Below are positions 7,640 to 15,186 of a stretch of DNA of 18,536 bases, piece by piece. Source of the stretch: Lachnospiraceae bacterium UBA7076. Lineage in GTDB: Bacteria; Bacillota; Clostridia; Lachnospirales; Lachnospiraceae. The notes under the pieces are model-generated. The model was not told the origin of the DNA and ran no database searches. It was given only the letters and a program-made list of their open reading frames with translations. Location of the stretch: the NCBI GenBank assembly GCA_002493625.1, contig DKZK01000046.1, positions 1 through 18,536 of the forward strand, read 5' to 3'. Every line of letters begins with the position of its first letter. The first letter of the stretch is position 1. The position numbers and the translations under genes were made by a program.

Positions 7640-9124
7640 ATGGATTTAATTGATAAGATAAACAAAGCCATAAGCGATGTTGTCTGGGGACCGCCGATGA
7701 TTGTTCTTCTGGGCGTGACAGGTATTCTTATGACAATACTTACAAGGTTTTTTCAGATAAGCCATTTTGGGTATTGGATGAAAAATACAATTGGAGGAAT
7801 TTTCAGAAAGAAGCATGTAACTGCGCATACCAAGGATAAATCCATATCACAGTTCCAGTCGCTTTGTACCGCGCTTGCGGCAACGGTAGGCACCGGTAAT
7901 ATTGTAGGTGTTGCGGGAGCCATAGCGACAGGTGGTCCGGGCGCGGTTTTCTGGATGTGGGTCATTGCATTTTTCGGAATGATGACAAACTATTCTGAAA
8001 ATGTTTTAGGTATCTATTACCGTAAGAAAAATGAAGCGGGAGAGTGGTTAGGCGGCGCCATGTACTATCTTCAGAACGGACTTGGCTCTAAAAAGAACTG
8101 TAAAGAAATCGCAACAGTTCTCGCCGTGTTATTTTCAATATTTTGTTTCCTTGCCTCCTTTGGCATCGGAAATATGACGCAGGTAAACTCCATATCATTA
8201 AATATAAATAATGCGTTTGGCATACCAAAGCCTGTAATAGGAGGTATACTTGTCATAGCCGTGGGGCTGGTTGTAATCGGCGGACTTAAGAGAATTGCAG
8301 CAGTTACCGAGAAAATTGTTCCTTTTATGGTTGTTCTTTACATAACCGGCGCAATAGTAATAATTGTCACACATATTACTGCCATACCTGCCATATTTGT
8401 ATCTATATTCAAGAGCGCCTTCGGCGTGAGGGCTGTGGGAGGCGGTATTGTCGGCTTTGGAATGAAGCAGGCGGTTGTGCTTGGAATGAAGCGCGGTGTG
8501 TTCTCCAATGAGGCAGGACTTGGCTCGTCTGTTATGGTACACTCAAATTCAAATGTCAAGGAGCCGGTTGTACAGGGGATGTGGGGCATCTTTGAGGTGT
8601 TTATGGATACGATTATCGTATGCACCCTTACGGCGGTTTCCATACTTGCCTCAGGCGATGTTGACCTTGCAACGGGTAAGGTTGTTTCCGGAGTTGATGC
8701 GGAAAATCTTGCATCAGAGGCATTTGGAAAAATGTTTGGCGCAGTGGGAGAAAAGTTTATTGCTATCGCGATACTTCTCTTTGCTTTTTCAACAGTGCTT
8801 GGCTGGAGCCATTACGGAGGTAAGGCGTGTGAGTATCTTTTTGGTTTAAAGGCAACAAATGTTTACAAGATAATATTTACAATTGCTGTATATGGCGGAG
8901 CCGTTATGAAACCAAACCTCGCATGGGAGATAGCAGAGACGCTTAACGGGCTTATGGCAATCCCGAACCTTATCGGCGTGCTTACGCTTTCGGGTACGGT
9001 TGCGGCAATAACTGCAAACTATATTAAAAGATATTTCCAAAATGAACAGATAAAGCCTATGCTTTCTGCATATGCGGATATACAGGCAATGCAGGAGAAG
9101 GCTCTTAGGGAGGAAGAAGACTGA
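7640..9124 (+). CDS. Sodium:alanine/glycine symporter, AGCS family
   Basis: Integral membrane carrier importing alanine or glycine with sodium. The 494-residue protein has about eleven hydrophobic segments. It carries the family signature G-T-G-N-I-V-G-V-A-G near residues 83-92, continuing into G-G-P-G-A-V-F-W-M-W, and a second conserved stretch R-G-V-F-S-N-E-A-G-L-G-S near 285-296. The exact amino acid cannot be read from the sequence. GTG 7634 is an alternative start but is three bases from GGGAG (7626-7630); ATG 7640 has better spacing. The gene stands alone between the deoB terminator and the hairpin at 9223-9275. Its 100-base upstream region (7541-7639) shows no T-box or glycine riboswitch motif and no convincing promoter. 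Confidence 0.93.
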   Translation: MDLIDKINKAISDVVWGPPMIVLLGVTGILMTILTRFFQISHFGYWMKNTIGGIFRKKHVTAHTKDKSISQFQSLCTALAATVGTGNIVGVAGAIATGGPGAVFWMWVIAFFGMMTNYSENVLGIYYRKKNEAGEWLGGAMYYLQNGLGSKKNCKEIATVLAVLFSIFCFLASFGIGNMTQVNSISLNINNAFGIPKPVIGGILVIAVGLVVIGGLKRIAAVTEKIVPFMVVLYITGAIVIIVTHITAIPAIFVSIFKSAFGVRAVGGGIVGFGMKQAVVLGMKRGVFSNEAGLGSSVMVHSNSNVKEPVVQGMWGIFEVFMDTIIVCTLTAVSILASGDVDLATGKVVSGVDAENLASEAFGKMFGAVGEKFIAIAILLFAFSTVLGWSHYGGKACEYLFGLKATNVYKIIFTIAVYGGAVMKPNLAWEIAETLNGLMAIPNLIGVLTLSGTVAAITANYIKRYFQNEQIKPMLSAYADIQAMQEKALREEED

Positions 9125-9184
9125 ACCTGCCTTTGCGCACTTTCGATGCAGCCGTATTGAGAGTCGAAAGACGGACATCAAATA

Positions 9185-9240
9185 TATAGCATAGAAAAAC
9201 GGTTTAAGGACGTTTGTGCTTAAATTGCCGGTCTAAGATA
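9185..9240. repeat. Dispersed intergenic repeat (CTTAAATTGCC family), copy 1
   Basis: This stretch aligns with 14081-14134 over about 55 bases with small gaps; the best-conserved core is CTTAAATTGCC followed by GTCT. It lies after the symporter gene, and its end forms the left arm of the hairpin at 9223-9275. A third, shorter match (AAATTGCCCGTCTGATAA) begins at 14858 in the hsp20 terminator. Function unknown. Confidence 0.45.
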
Positions 9241-9275
9241 TCCTTATGTTATAAGAATGTCTTAAGCTGGCAATT
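9223..9275 (+). terminator. Long hairpin after the AGCS gene, probable terminator
   Basis: Arms 9223-9247 and 9251-9275 match at 20 of 25 positions around a three-base loop, with several mismatches that become G-U pairs in RNA. A broken T-rich tract follows (9280-9300). It probably stops transcription from the symporter gene but also belongs to the dispersed repeat family. A smaller stem (9140-9146 with 9164-9170) lies just after the symporter stop. Confidence 0.55.
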
Positions 9276-9284
9276 CCTATTTTA

Positions 9285-9313
9285 TTGCTTTTTATTTTTT
9301 AAGTTGATATAAT
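9285..9313 (+). promoter_or_regulatory. Predicted sigma-A promoter for the patatin-like gene
   Basis: TTGCTT at 9285-9290 and a perfect TATAAT at 9308-9313 are separated by 17 bases. The start would be near 9320, about 88 bases before the ATG. The -35 box lies in the T-rich tail of the preceding hairpin. Confidence 0.5.
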
Positions 9314-9407
9314 TGTAAATAATAATTGCTGTATGTATTTTTATAACGATTCGTTTTGTGATATGAATATGTAATAACTGACGTTGAAAGAATGGAAGGA
9401 TTTTTAG

Positions 9408-10256
9408 ATGAAAAAAGGGTTAGTGCTTGAAGGCGGCGCCATGCGCGGCATGTTTACCGCAGGAATATTAGATGTTTTTATGGAAAATGAAATAGACTTT
9501 GACGGAGCAGTGGGCGTTTCGGCAGGAGCGGTGTTTGGGTGTAACTATAAGTCCGGGCAGATAGGCAGAGGCATACGGTATAACAAGAAATACTGTACGG
9601 ACGACAGATATGTGAGCCTCAAATCATGGATTACCACAGGCGACCTTTACGGCGCTGAGTTTTCTTATCACACGCTGCCGCAGGAGCTTGACGTATTTGA
9701 TACGGACGCATTTTCAAAATCCCCTATGGAATTTTATGTTGTATGCACTGACATGCATACGGGAAGGGCGGTGTATCACAAATGCACTGACGGAGGCGAA
9801 AATGATATTCAATGGATGAGAGCGTCGGCGTCCCTGCCTCTTGCCGCAAGACCCGTGGAGCTTGCGGGAAGGGTGTTGTCAGACGGAGGAACCGCTGATT
9901 CCATACCGGTAAAATTTATGGAACATAAAGGCTATGACAAGCTTGTTGTTATTCTGACAAGACCGAAGGGCTATGTGAAGCATCAGACCCGTATGATGCC
10001 TGTTATGAATAAGGCACTCAGGAAATATCCGAATTTTTTAAGAACAATGGCAGGAAGATATATGAAATATAATAAAACTCTTGCGTATATTGAGCAGCAG
10101 GAAAAGCTTGGAAGGATGTTTGTCATAAGACCGGATGCGGACCTTGCAATCGGAAAGGTCTGCCGGAAGCCGGATGAGCTTGAGAGGGTTTATCAGATTG
10201 GACGGGAAAAAGGGTTAAGCGAGTTGGAAAAGATGAAAAAGTTTCTTGAAATATAA
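9408..10256 (+). CDS. Patatin-like phospholipase family protein
   Basis: A predicted cytoplasmic serine hydrolase or lipid acyl hydrolase of 282 residues. The patatin catalytic set is complete: the oxyanion loop G-G-A-M-R-G at 9-14, nucleophile Ser38 in G-V-S-A-G, and Asp159 in S-D-G-G, forming the Ser-Asp dyad. There is no signal peptide or membrane segment. The length and C-terminal half resemble the bacterial YjjU-type subgroup. The true substrate is unknown for most such proteins. GGAAGGA at 9394-9400 lies seven bases before the start. It has its own predicted promoter, and the hydrogenase gene follows after 116 bases, so the two need not be functionally linked. Confidence 0.9.
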   Translation: MKKGLVLEGGAMRGMFTAGILDVFMENEIDFDGAVGVSAGAVFGCNYKSGQIGRGIRYNKKYCTDDRYVSLKSWITTGDLYGAEFSYHTLPQELDVFDTDAFSKSPMEFYVVCTDMHTGRAVYHKCTDGGENDIQWMRASASLPLAARPVELAGRVLSDGGTADSIPVKFMEHKGYDKLVVILTRPKGYVKHQTRMMPVMNKALRKYPNFLRTMAGRYMKYNKTLAYIEQQEKLGRMFVIRPDADLAIGKVCRKPDELERVYQIGREKGLSELEKMKKFLEI

Positions 10257-10299
10257 AACTGCGTGCTTATAGAAAATAATGTAATATGGTAGCTTTTTA

Positions 10300-10345
10300 A
10301 TTTATTATAGGCGTTTGCAAAACTAAGTTTTTCGCAAGTACCTGT
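10300..10345. repeat. Short inverted repeat related to the 4202-4394 element, before the hydrogenase gene
   Basis: An imperfect palindrome is centred near 10325: 10315-10323 pairs with 10327-10337. The reverse complement of 10301-10320 resembles 4389-4408 at about 16 of 20 positions, so both arms look like the end of the larger element. As at add, it sits shortly before the ribosome site of the next gene, so a leader-RNA role is as plausible as a mobile remnant. Confidence 0.4.
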
Positions 10346-10372
10346 TTGATTTATTGTATCAGGAGGAAGAAT

Positions 10373-11887
10373 ATGCGGGGTATATACACATCTGTAAATG
10401 ATCTTAGAAAAAGAGTTTATGCGGAGGTTGCAAGGCTTTCATATGATTACAAGGACGGGGATTTATCCCAGATGGAGCAGATACCATACCGGGTAATTCC
10501 CGGTGAGGTTTCGGTATACAGGGACAGTGTATTCCTTGAGAGGGCAATCGTTAAGGAGCGTATGAGACTTTCCATGGGACTTCCCCTGCGCTCGCCTACG
10601 GAGCATGCGCCTGTATCAACGGGCGCTGAGGAGTGTGTAAAGCCCGAAAAATATTATCAGCCGCCACTTATAAATATAATAAAATTTGCCTGCCATGCCT
10701 GTCCTGACAATGTTGTCAGGATTACGGACGCCTGTCAGGGCTGCCTTGCGCACCCGTGTAAGGAGGTTTGCCCGAAAGGAGCGATTACGTTTCGCGGTGG
10801 AAGAAGCGAGATTGATCAGGAAAAATGTATTAAATGCGGGAAATGTGTAAGCGTATGCCAGTATAGCGCCATAGTAAAGCAGGAAAGACCCTGCGCGAAG
10901 GCGTGCGGCATGAATGCCATTTCCTCTGACGAATACGGACGCGCAGAGATAGACCAGGAAAAATGTGTGTCCTGCGGAATGTGCCTTGCAAACTGTCCAT
11001 TTGGCGCAATTGCCGATAAGGCGCAGATATTTCAGGTAATACAGGCTATCAAAAGTGACGTTCCGGTATATGCTGCAATAGCGCCTGCCGTTGCAGGACA
11101 GTTCGGTCCGAAGCTCACGCCTGAAAAAATCAGACCGGCATTTCAGGCGCTTGGATTTACGGATGTCGTAGAGGTTGCTATAGGCGCTGACCTTTGCACC
11201 ATACAGGAGGCAAAGGATTTTGTGGAGGAGGTTCCTGACAATCTGCCGTTTATGGCTACATCCTGCTGTCCTGCCTGGTCCATGATGGCGAAAAAGGAGT
11301 TTCCGGAAATAGCAAAATGCATTTCCATGGCGCTTACTCCTATGGTGTTTACGGGAAGGCTTCTTAAGAAAAAATATCCGGGCTGTAAGGTTGCCTTTAT
11401 CGGACCATGCGCTGCGAAAAAGCTTGAGGCGAGCAGACGGACAATACGAAGCGACGTAGATTTTGTCCTTACCTTTGAGGAGGTAATGGGAATGTTTGAG
11501 GCAAAGGAAATAAAATTTGAGGAGCTTAAGGATGATGATACCATGCATGGAGCAAGCGGTGACGGACGAGGCTTTGCCGTCAGCGGAGGTGTTGCAAATG
11601 CAGTTGTAAACTGTATTTCCGAGCTTTATCCCGACTGTGAGGTCAAGGTACAAAATGCTGAGGGGCTTGCAGAGTGCAGGAAGCTTCTTGCAATGGCAAG
11701 GGCGGGAAAATATGACGGATATCTCCTTGAGGGAATGGCTTGTCCGGGAGGCTGCGTTGCCGGGGCAGGAACAATACAGCCGATTGCAAAATCCACAGCC
11801 GCAATCAATTTACATAAAAGGGTATCAACAAATGCGCATGCGCTGCAAAGCGATTATAAGGATTTGTTTGAAGAATTGGAGGAATAA
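10373..11887 (+). CDS. Monomeric [FeFe] hydrogenase, group B-like
   Basis: A 504-residue iron-sulfur protein predicted to reduce protons or oxidise hydrogen, probably with ferredoxin. After a conserved N-terminal ~100 residues, Cys-rich motifs from about 107 to 212 should hold several [4Fe-4S] clusters, including two ferredoxin-like sets. The H-cluster domain follows with all three loops: T-S-C-C-P-A-W (relay Cys298, ligand Cys299), G-P-C-A-A-K-K (Cys346) and M-A-C-P-G-G-C (Cys457, Cys461). Group A enzymes have Met before the P-C of the second loop; here it is Gly, and the third loop ends G-A-G. This fits the less-studied group B. ATG 10373 is six bases from AGGAGG (10361-10366); the frame from TTG 10346 would translate that site. 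No HydE, HydF or HydG maturase or partner subunit is in the window. A sensory rather than catalytic role cannot be excluded. Confidence 0.85.
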   Translation: MRGIYTSVNDLRKRVYAEVARLSYDYKDGDLSQMEQIPYRVIPGEVSVYRDSVFLERAIVKERMRLSMGLPLRSPTEHAPVSTGAEECVKPEKYYQPPLINIIKFACHACPDNVVRITDACQGCLAHPCKEVCPKGAITFRGGRSEIDQEKCIKCGKCVSVCQYSAIVKQERPCAKACGMNAISSDEYGRAEIDQEKCVSCGMCLANCPFGAIADKAQIFQVIQAIKSDVPVYAAIAPAVAGQFGPKLTPEKIRPAFQALGFTDVVEVAIGADLCTIQEAKDFVEEVPDNLPFMATSCCPAWSMMAKKEFPEIAKCISMALTPMVFTGRLLKKKYPGCKVAFIGPCAAKKLEASRRTIRSDVDFVLTFEEVMGMFEAKEIKFEELKDDDTMHGASGDGRGFAVSGGVANAVVNCISELYPDCEVKVQNAEGLAECRKLLAMARAGKYDGYLLEGMACPGGCVAGAGTIQPIAKSTAAINLHKRVSTNAHALQSDYKDLFEELEE

Positions 11888-11982
11888 CGGCGTAACCATT
11901 ATCAATGTGTTATTTACCATAGTTGCTGCGTTTTTCCTGTATTGTTAAATTTGCTTATATCCTGCCTTTTTTTGTAAAACTA

Positions 11983-12011
11983 TTTTCATATTCTTTATTT
12001 TGGTGTATAAT
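11983..12011 (+). promoter_or_regulatory. Predicted sigma-A promoter for the GGDEF gene
   Basis: TTTTCA at 11983-11988 and a perfect TATAAT at 12006-12011 are 17 bases apart. The predicted leader of about 130 bases contains small stems (12054-12058 with 12068-12072) and a 12-codon ORF. Between the hydrogenase stop and this promoter (11888-11982) no convincing terminator was found, only a T-run near 11968. Confidence 0.55.
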
Positions 12012-12107
12012 GAGGCATATTTTTCTTAAAAAGATTAAATGGCAGACATGAGCAAAGCTCTGGGGTTTGCACATTTCTATTAAATGGAAAATAGGAGTTG
12101 ACACCAT

Positions 12108-12146
12108 ATGACAGGAAAGGAGAAAACCTTAGCAGGTAAGCCCTGA
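12108..12146 (+). CDS. Possible 12-residue leader ORF before the GGDEF gene
   Basis: ATG at 12108 follows AGGAG (12093-12097) and runs 12 codons to TGA at 12144-12146, two bases before the GGDEF start. The GGDEF start itself has no good ribosome site at normal distance: an AAAGGAG at 12116-12122 is 26 bases away and lies inside this small ORF. The arrangement suggests translational coupling, but the ORF is so short that chance is possible. Confidence 0.25.
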   Translation: MTGKEKTLAGKP

Positions 12147-12148
12147 TT

Positions 12149-14011
12149 ATGGATATTGATAAATATGTAAATACGAACCCTACAAAGGAAGAAATGACAA
12201 AACAGCTGCGTCTTGACGCTGCTCTTATGGAGTGTGTGAGGACGCTTTATTTTAGTGATGATGTGAACGCCGCAATAAATGAAATATTAAAAATTATTGC
12301 CGGCTTTCACAATGCTGACAGAGCATATATATTTGAGTTTGATGAGGAAAATTCGGTTATAAATAATACTTATGAATGGTGCAGAGAAAATGTTGAACCT
12401 CAGATAGACGTTCTTCAGGGCGTTGATATTGCCGTTATTGACAGATGGATGGTTCAATTTGAGACAAAGGGAGAATTTTACATTAATTCCCTTGATGCGG
12501 AAGCTGATAAGGATTCCGATGAATATGAGATTTTAGCTTCTCAGGGCATCGACAGTCTTATGGCAGCGCCGCTTAAGATTGACGGTAAAATCGCAGGCTT
12601 TATAGGCGTTGATAATCCTGCCGATAACACTGACACACTTTTCCTTATGCAGTCTGCTGCTGCATTTACGGTAAATGATATTCAGAGACGTGTCACATTG
12701 GAGCAGAAAATGATAAGCGCTATTTCCAATATATACATTTCAATGCATCTTCTGAATATTCCTGAAAATACACAGATGGAATTTCAGAGTAATCTGGATA
12801 TAAGGGAGTATGTAAACAGACCTGAGGATGCTGACGTACAGATGCATGCGGTTATGTCTGCTCTTACAGATAAGGAATATGTTAAACAGATGCTTGATTT
12901 TACAAATCTGCGTACCCTGAATGAGCGTATGAAGGGACAAAAAGTTATAAGTCAGGAGTTCCTTGCGGCTGACGGACATTGGTGCAGGGCAAATTTCATA
13001 TATGTAAGCCGTGATGAGGAGGAAAATCTTATACAGGTCATTTATACCATCCGGTATATTGACAGTGAAAAACAAAAGGAGCTTGAATATCAGAGGGCGC
13101 TTAAAAAAGCGCTTGAAAATCAGAATGAAGTATACACCGAAATAATGAATATGCAAAGCTGCGGTCTGATTGCCATTTCTCCGGAGGACCAAAAGGTCGT
13201 TATGATTAATGATGTGGCAAAGAAGCTGTTTGCGTCCTCACATATGAATCAGTCTGACATTGATATTGACAGGGATTTTGTTGAAAAGATAATGGCGGAT
13301 GAAAGAGACGAAATGTTTGTTAATATCAGAAAGCTCACGGAGCCCGGAGAAAGCTATGTATGTGAATATATGCTGCCTGACGGAAAGGATTATATGTATA
13401 TAATGTCTCACTCCAAAGTTGTTGTCCTGCAGAATGGTACAAAAGTGCGTATTTCCTCCCTGACGGATATTACGGAAAAAAAGAAACAGGAGCAGAAGCT
13501 TATAATGCTTTCCCGTACAGATGCGCTTACGGGTATAAATAACAGAGGAAGCGGGGAACATGAAATTGAAGATATGCTTGCAGAGGATATATGCGGAATG
13601 TTCTGTCTGCTTGATATTGATAAATTCAAATCTGTCAATGATGATTATGGTCATATTGTAGGAGACAAGGTATTGATAGAAATTGCAAATTGCCTTAAAA
13701 AATGCTTCAATAATGCAGATATACTTATGAGACTCGGAGGAGATGAATTTGCGGTGTACGCCATAGGCATTGATACGGAAGAAAAAGGAGAAAAAATAAT
13801 AAAAAGCTTCTTTGATGAGGTTGAGAAAATATCCATACCTGAAATGGATAATCGTGGTATCTCCGTCAGTCTTGGAGCTGTAATAAGATATCAGGGCAGC
13901 AGTAAAGCCTTTGACTGGCTTTATCAGAAAGCGGATTCTGCAATGTATATATGTAAGAATAATAAGGGGAATTATTATAGCTTTTACAGACCGGAAAATA
14001 AGGAAGTATAA
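12149..14011 (+). CDS. Diguanylate cyclase with GAF and PAS sensor domains
   Basis: Makes cyclic di-GMP from two GTP. The 620-residue protein has no membrane segment, so it senses an internal signal. It has a GAF-like domain at about 22-185, a PAS-like fold at about 195-310, a short charged linker, a second PAS at about 330-450, and GGDEF at about 455-615. The active site is intact: D-I-D-K-F-K-S-V-N-D metal and guanine residues, and G-G-D-E-F at 530-534. The inhibitory I-site (R-x-x-D before the active site) reads N-x-x-D, so product inhibition may be lost. There is no EAL or HD-GYP domain. It stands alone, with its own promoter upstream and repeats plus a terminator downstream. GAF and PAS limits are estimates; the ligands are unknown. 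Confidence 0.92.
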   Translation: MDIDKYVNTNPTKEEMTKQLRLDAALMECVRTLYFSDDVNAAINEILKIIAGFHNADRAYIFEFDEENSVINNTYEWCRENVEPQIDVLQGVDIAVIDRWMVQFETKGEFYINSLDAEADKDSDEYEILASQGIDSLMAAPLKIDGKIAGFIGVDNPADNTDTLFLMQSAAAFTVNDIQRRVTLEQKMISAISNIYISMHLLNIPENTQMEFQSNLDIREYVNRPEDADVQMHAVMSALTDKEYVKQMLDFTNLRTLNERMKGQKVISQEFLAADGHWCRANFIYVSRDEEENLIQVIYTIRYIDSEKQKELEYQRALKKALENQNEVYTEIMNMQSCGLIAISPEDQKVVMINDVAKKLFASSHMNQSDIDIDRDFVEKIMADERDEMFVNIRKLTEPGESYVCEYMLPDGKDYMYIMSHSKVVVLQNGTKVRISSLTDITEKKKQEQKLIMLSRTDALTGINNRGSGEHEIEDMLAEDICGMFCLLDIDKFKSVNDDYGHIVGDKVLIEIANCLKKCFNNADILMRLGGDEFAVYAIGIDTEEKGEKIIKSFFDEVEKISIPEMDNRGISVSLGAVIRYQGSSKAFDWLYQKADSAMYICKNNKGNYYSFYRPENKEV

Positions 14012-14013
14012 AA

Positions 14014-14134
14014 TGGAGGGCTGATAATGATTAGGCTGTCGCACTAAGGCACTGGCTCCTGTTATGGTTTCATGCAGGGATATGCATCAAAAAACGTTTG
14101 CAGACGTCAGCGCTTAAATTGCCTGTCTGACATA
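14014..14134. repeat. Composite intergenic repeats after the GGDEF gene
   Basis: Two repeat families lie side by side. 14014-14049 matches the udp-deoB spacer, with an exact GCTGTCGCACTAAGG at 14035-14049; the opposite arm seen there is missing here. 14081-14134 matches 9185-9240, with the core CTTAAATTGCC at 14113-14123. The 30 bases between show no match elsewhere in the window. No gene is evident; a six-codon ORF from 14028 is too short to call. Confidence 0.5.
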
Positions 14135-14153
14135 GTCTGTATAGTAACTGAAA

Positions 14154-14196
14154 ACACACTTTCGCTACGTTTGAGCCGAGCGAAAGTGTGTTTTTT
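14154..14196 (+). terminator. Strong rho-independent terminator downstream of the GGDEF gene
   Basis: A perfect 13-bp stem (14154-14166 with 14179-14191) with a 12-base loop is followed by a T-run to 14196. The A-run before the stem could make it work in both directions. It separates the GGDEF transcript from the heat-shock unit. Confidence 0.9.
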
Positions 14197-14246
14197 ATTG
14201 ATAAAACCTGAATGATATAGCGTTCACAAATCTTTCACAAATTTTA

Positions 14247-14273
14247 TTAGCACTCACTATTGACGAGTGCTAA
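14247..14273 (+). promoter_or_regulatory. CIRCE operator (HrcA binding site)
   Basis: A perfect match to the CIRCE inverted repeat TTAGCACTC-N9-GAGTGCTAA. CIRCE is bound by the repressor HrcA, which releases it on heat shock. It overlaps the -35 box of the hsp20 promoter, so repression by blocking RNA polymerase is expected. CIRCE is best known from groESL and dnaK operons; here it precedes a small heat-shock gene. Confidence 0.95.
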
Positions 14274-14288
14274 TAAAAGTGTTATAAC
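14260..14288 (+). promoter_or_regulatory. Sigma-A promoter for hsp20
   Basis: TTGACG at 14260-14265 and TATAAC at 14283-14288 are 17 bases apart. The -35 box lies across the spacer and right half of the CIRCE element. Transcription would start near 14295, about 95 bases before the gene. The remaining leader is AT-rich, with a T-run at 14360-14366. Confidence 0.75.
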
Positions 14289-14389
14289 AGTTATAGAACA
14301 AGGGTATGGATGTTAAATGAATAAAAAACCCATTACCTGTTCAGAGTAAACAATAAAAATTTTTTTATAAATGAATGGAGGAATGACTT

Positions 14390-14827
14390 ATGATGTTACC
14401 TAGTTTATTTGGAGAGAACCTGTTGGATGATTTTTTTGATATACCTTCCTTTAAGAGCTTTGGAGGCACCGGAAAAATGCCGCAGAATATTATGCACACG
14501 GATGTAAAGGAACGGGAAAATGGCTTTGAGATTTACATGAACCTTCCGGGAGTTAAAAAGGAGGATGTAAAGGCAGAGCTTAAAAACGGATACCTTACGG
14601 TCAACGCTTCCACAAACTCATCCAACGATACGAAGGATGAGGACGGCAAGTATATCCGCAGGGAGCGCTACAGCGGTTCTTGCAGCAGAAGCTTCTATGT
14701 TGGAAATCAGATTACGCAGGAGGACATTAAGGCGAAATTTGAGGATGGCGTATTAAGAATTGACGTTCCGAAAATTGACCCTAAGGCTGCGGTAGAAACA
14801 AAAAATTATATATCCATTGAGGGATAA
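14390..14827 (+). CDS. Small heat-shock protein, Hsp20/alpha-crystallin family
   Basis: An ATP-independent holdase chaperone that binds unfolding proteins and forms oligomers. The 145-residue protein has a short N-terminal arm (M-M-L-P-S-L-F-G), an alpha-crystallin domain at about 35-140 containing the conserved N-L-P-G-V stretch, and G-V-L-R-I-D-V-P near the C-terminal end of the domain (A-x-x-x-G-V-L family signature). Two ATGs stand in tandem at 14390 and 14393; GGAGGA at 14377-14382 favours 14390, though the second cannot be excluded. It is a single-gene unit between two strong terminators and is under CIRCE/HrcA control. Confidence 0.95.
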   Translation: MMLPSLFGENLLDDFFDIPSFKSFGGTGKMPQNIMHTDVKERENGFEIYMNLPGVKKEDVKAELKNGYLTVNASTNSSNDTKDEDGKYIRRERYSGSCSRSFYVGNQITQEDIKAKFEDGVLRIDVPKIDPKAAVETKNYISIEG

Positions 14828-14860
14828 GGATAACCGATTGACGATGTCGGTATTTGAAAT

Positions 14861-14909
14861 TGCCCGTCTGATAATGGCTGATACAGCTATGGCAGACGGG
14901 CATTTTTTT
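14861..14909 (+). terminator. Rho-independent terminator after hsp20
   Basis: A perfect 10-bp stem (14861-14870 with 14893-14902) is followed by seven T residues (14903-14909). The left arm and preceding bases resemble the CTTAAATTGCC repeat family core, so the terminator may derive from that repeat. Confidence 0.9.
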
Positions 14910-15054
14910 GTGATGTTACGTTTGAAATCAGTGAAAGCGTATTTTTATTTGTGACAGATACATGAGCAAACTGTTTCATTGTAGGTATATCCAAACTGGT
15001 TTCAGAGCATATGGCAGTTTTGAAAAGTTCTTTGCGCTTAATCATGGCTTTTGA
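14910..15054. other. Unassigned intergenic stretch
   Basis: Together with the hsp20 terminator and the exonuclease leader, this is part of a 359-base gap between coding regions. I see no ORF, strong hairpin or repeat of the families described in these 145 bases. Confidence 0.5.
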
Positions 15055-15083
15055 TTGAGATTTAAACCGGAATATGGTATGAT
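15055..15083 (+). promoter_or_regulatory. Sigma-A promoter for the exonuclease-GH2 pair
   Basis: TTGAGA at 15055-15060 and TATGAT at 15078-15083 are 17 bases apart. The first base of the -35 box is also the TTG from which a longer reading frame could be drawn, which argues against that start. The leader is about 97 bases and shows no strong structure. Confidence 0.7.
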
Positions 15084-15186
15084 TTCATGTGTATGGAAAT
15101 TATTAGGAAATTGTCATGGATGTGAAGTTGTAAAGTACATATTTTTGCAATTATCCATTCATAAATGTATGTATACGAGGGATAAT

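Noticed and set aside
10346..10372. TTG start extending the hydrogenase by nine residues
   Set aside because: It would translate the AGGAGG at 10361-10366; ATG 10373 fits it.
10616..11653. 345-codon open frame on the minus strand
   Set aside because: It lies wholly opposite the hydrogenase gene, has no ribosome site or family resemblance, and is a shadow of its codon pattern.
12020..12148. Cyclic di-GMP riboswitch before the GGDEF gene
   Set aside because: A GCAAAGC segment near 12052 recalls the GEMM motif, but the first conserved half and the tetraloop receptor hairpin are missing.
14028..14048. Six-codon ORF with a good ribosome site after the GGDEF gene
   Set aside because: It is too short and lies within a dispersed repeat; the similar copy at 6174 does not keep the ATG frame.
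15055..15186. TTG start extending the exonuclease by 44 residues
   Set aside because: The TTG begins a good -35 box with a matching -10 at 15078; the extension is unlike the family and ATG 15187 has a ribosome site.
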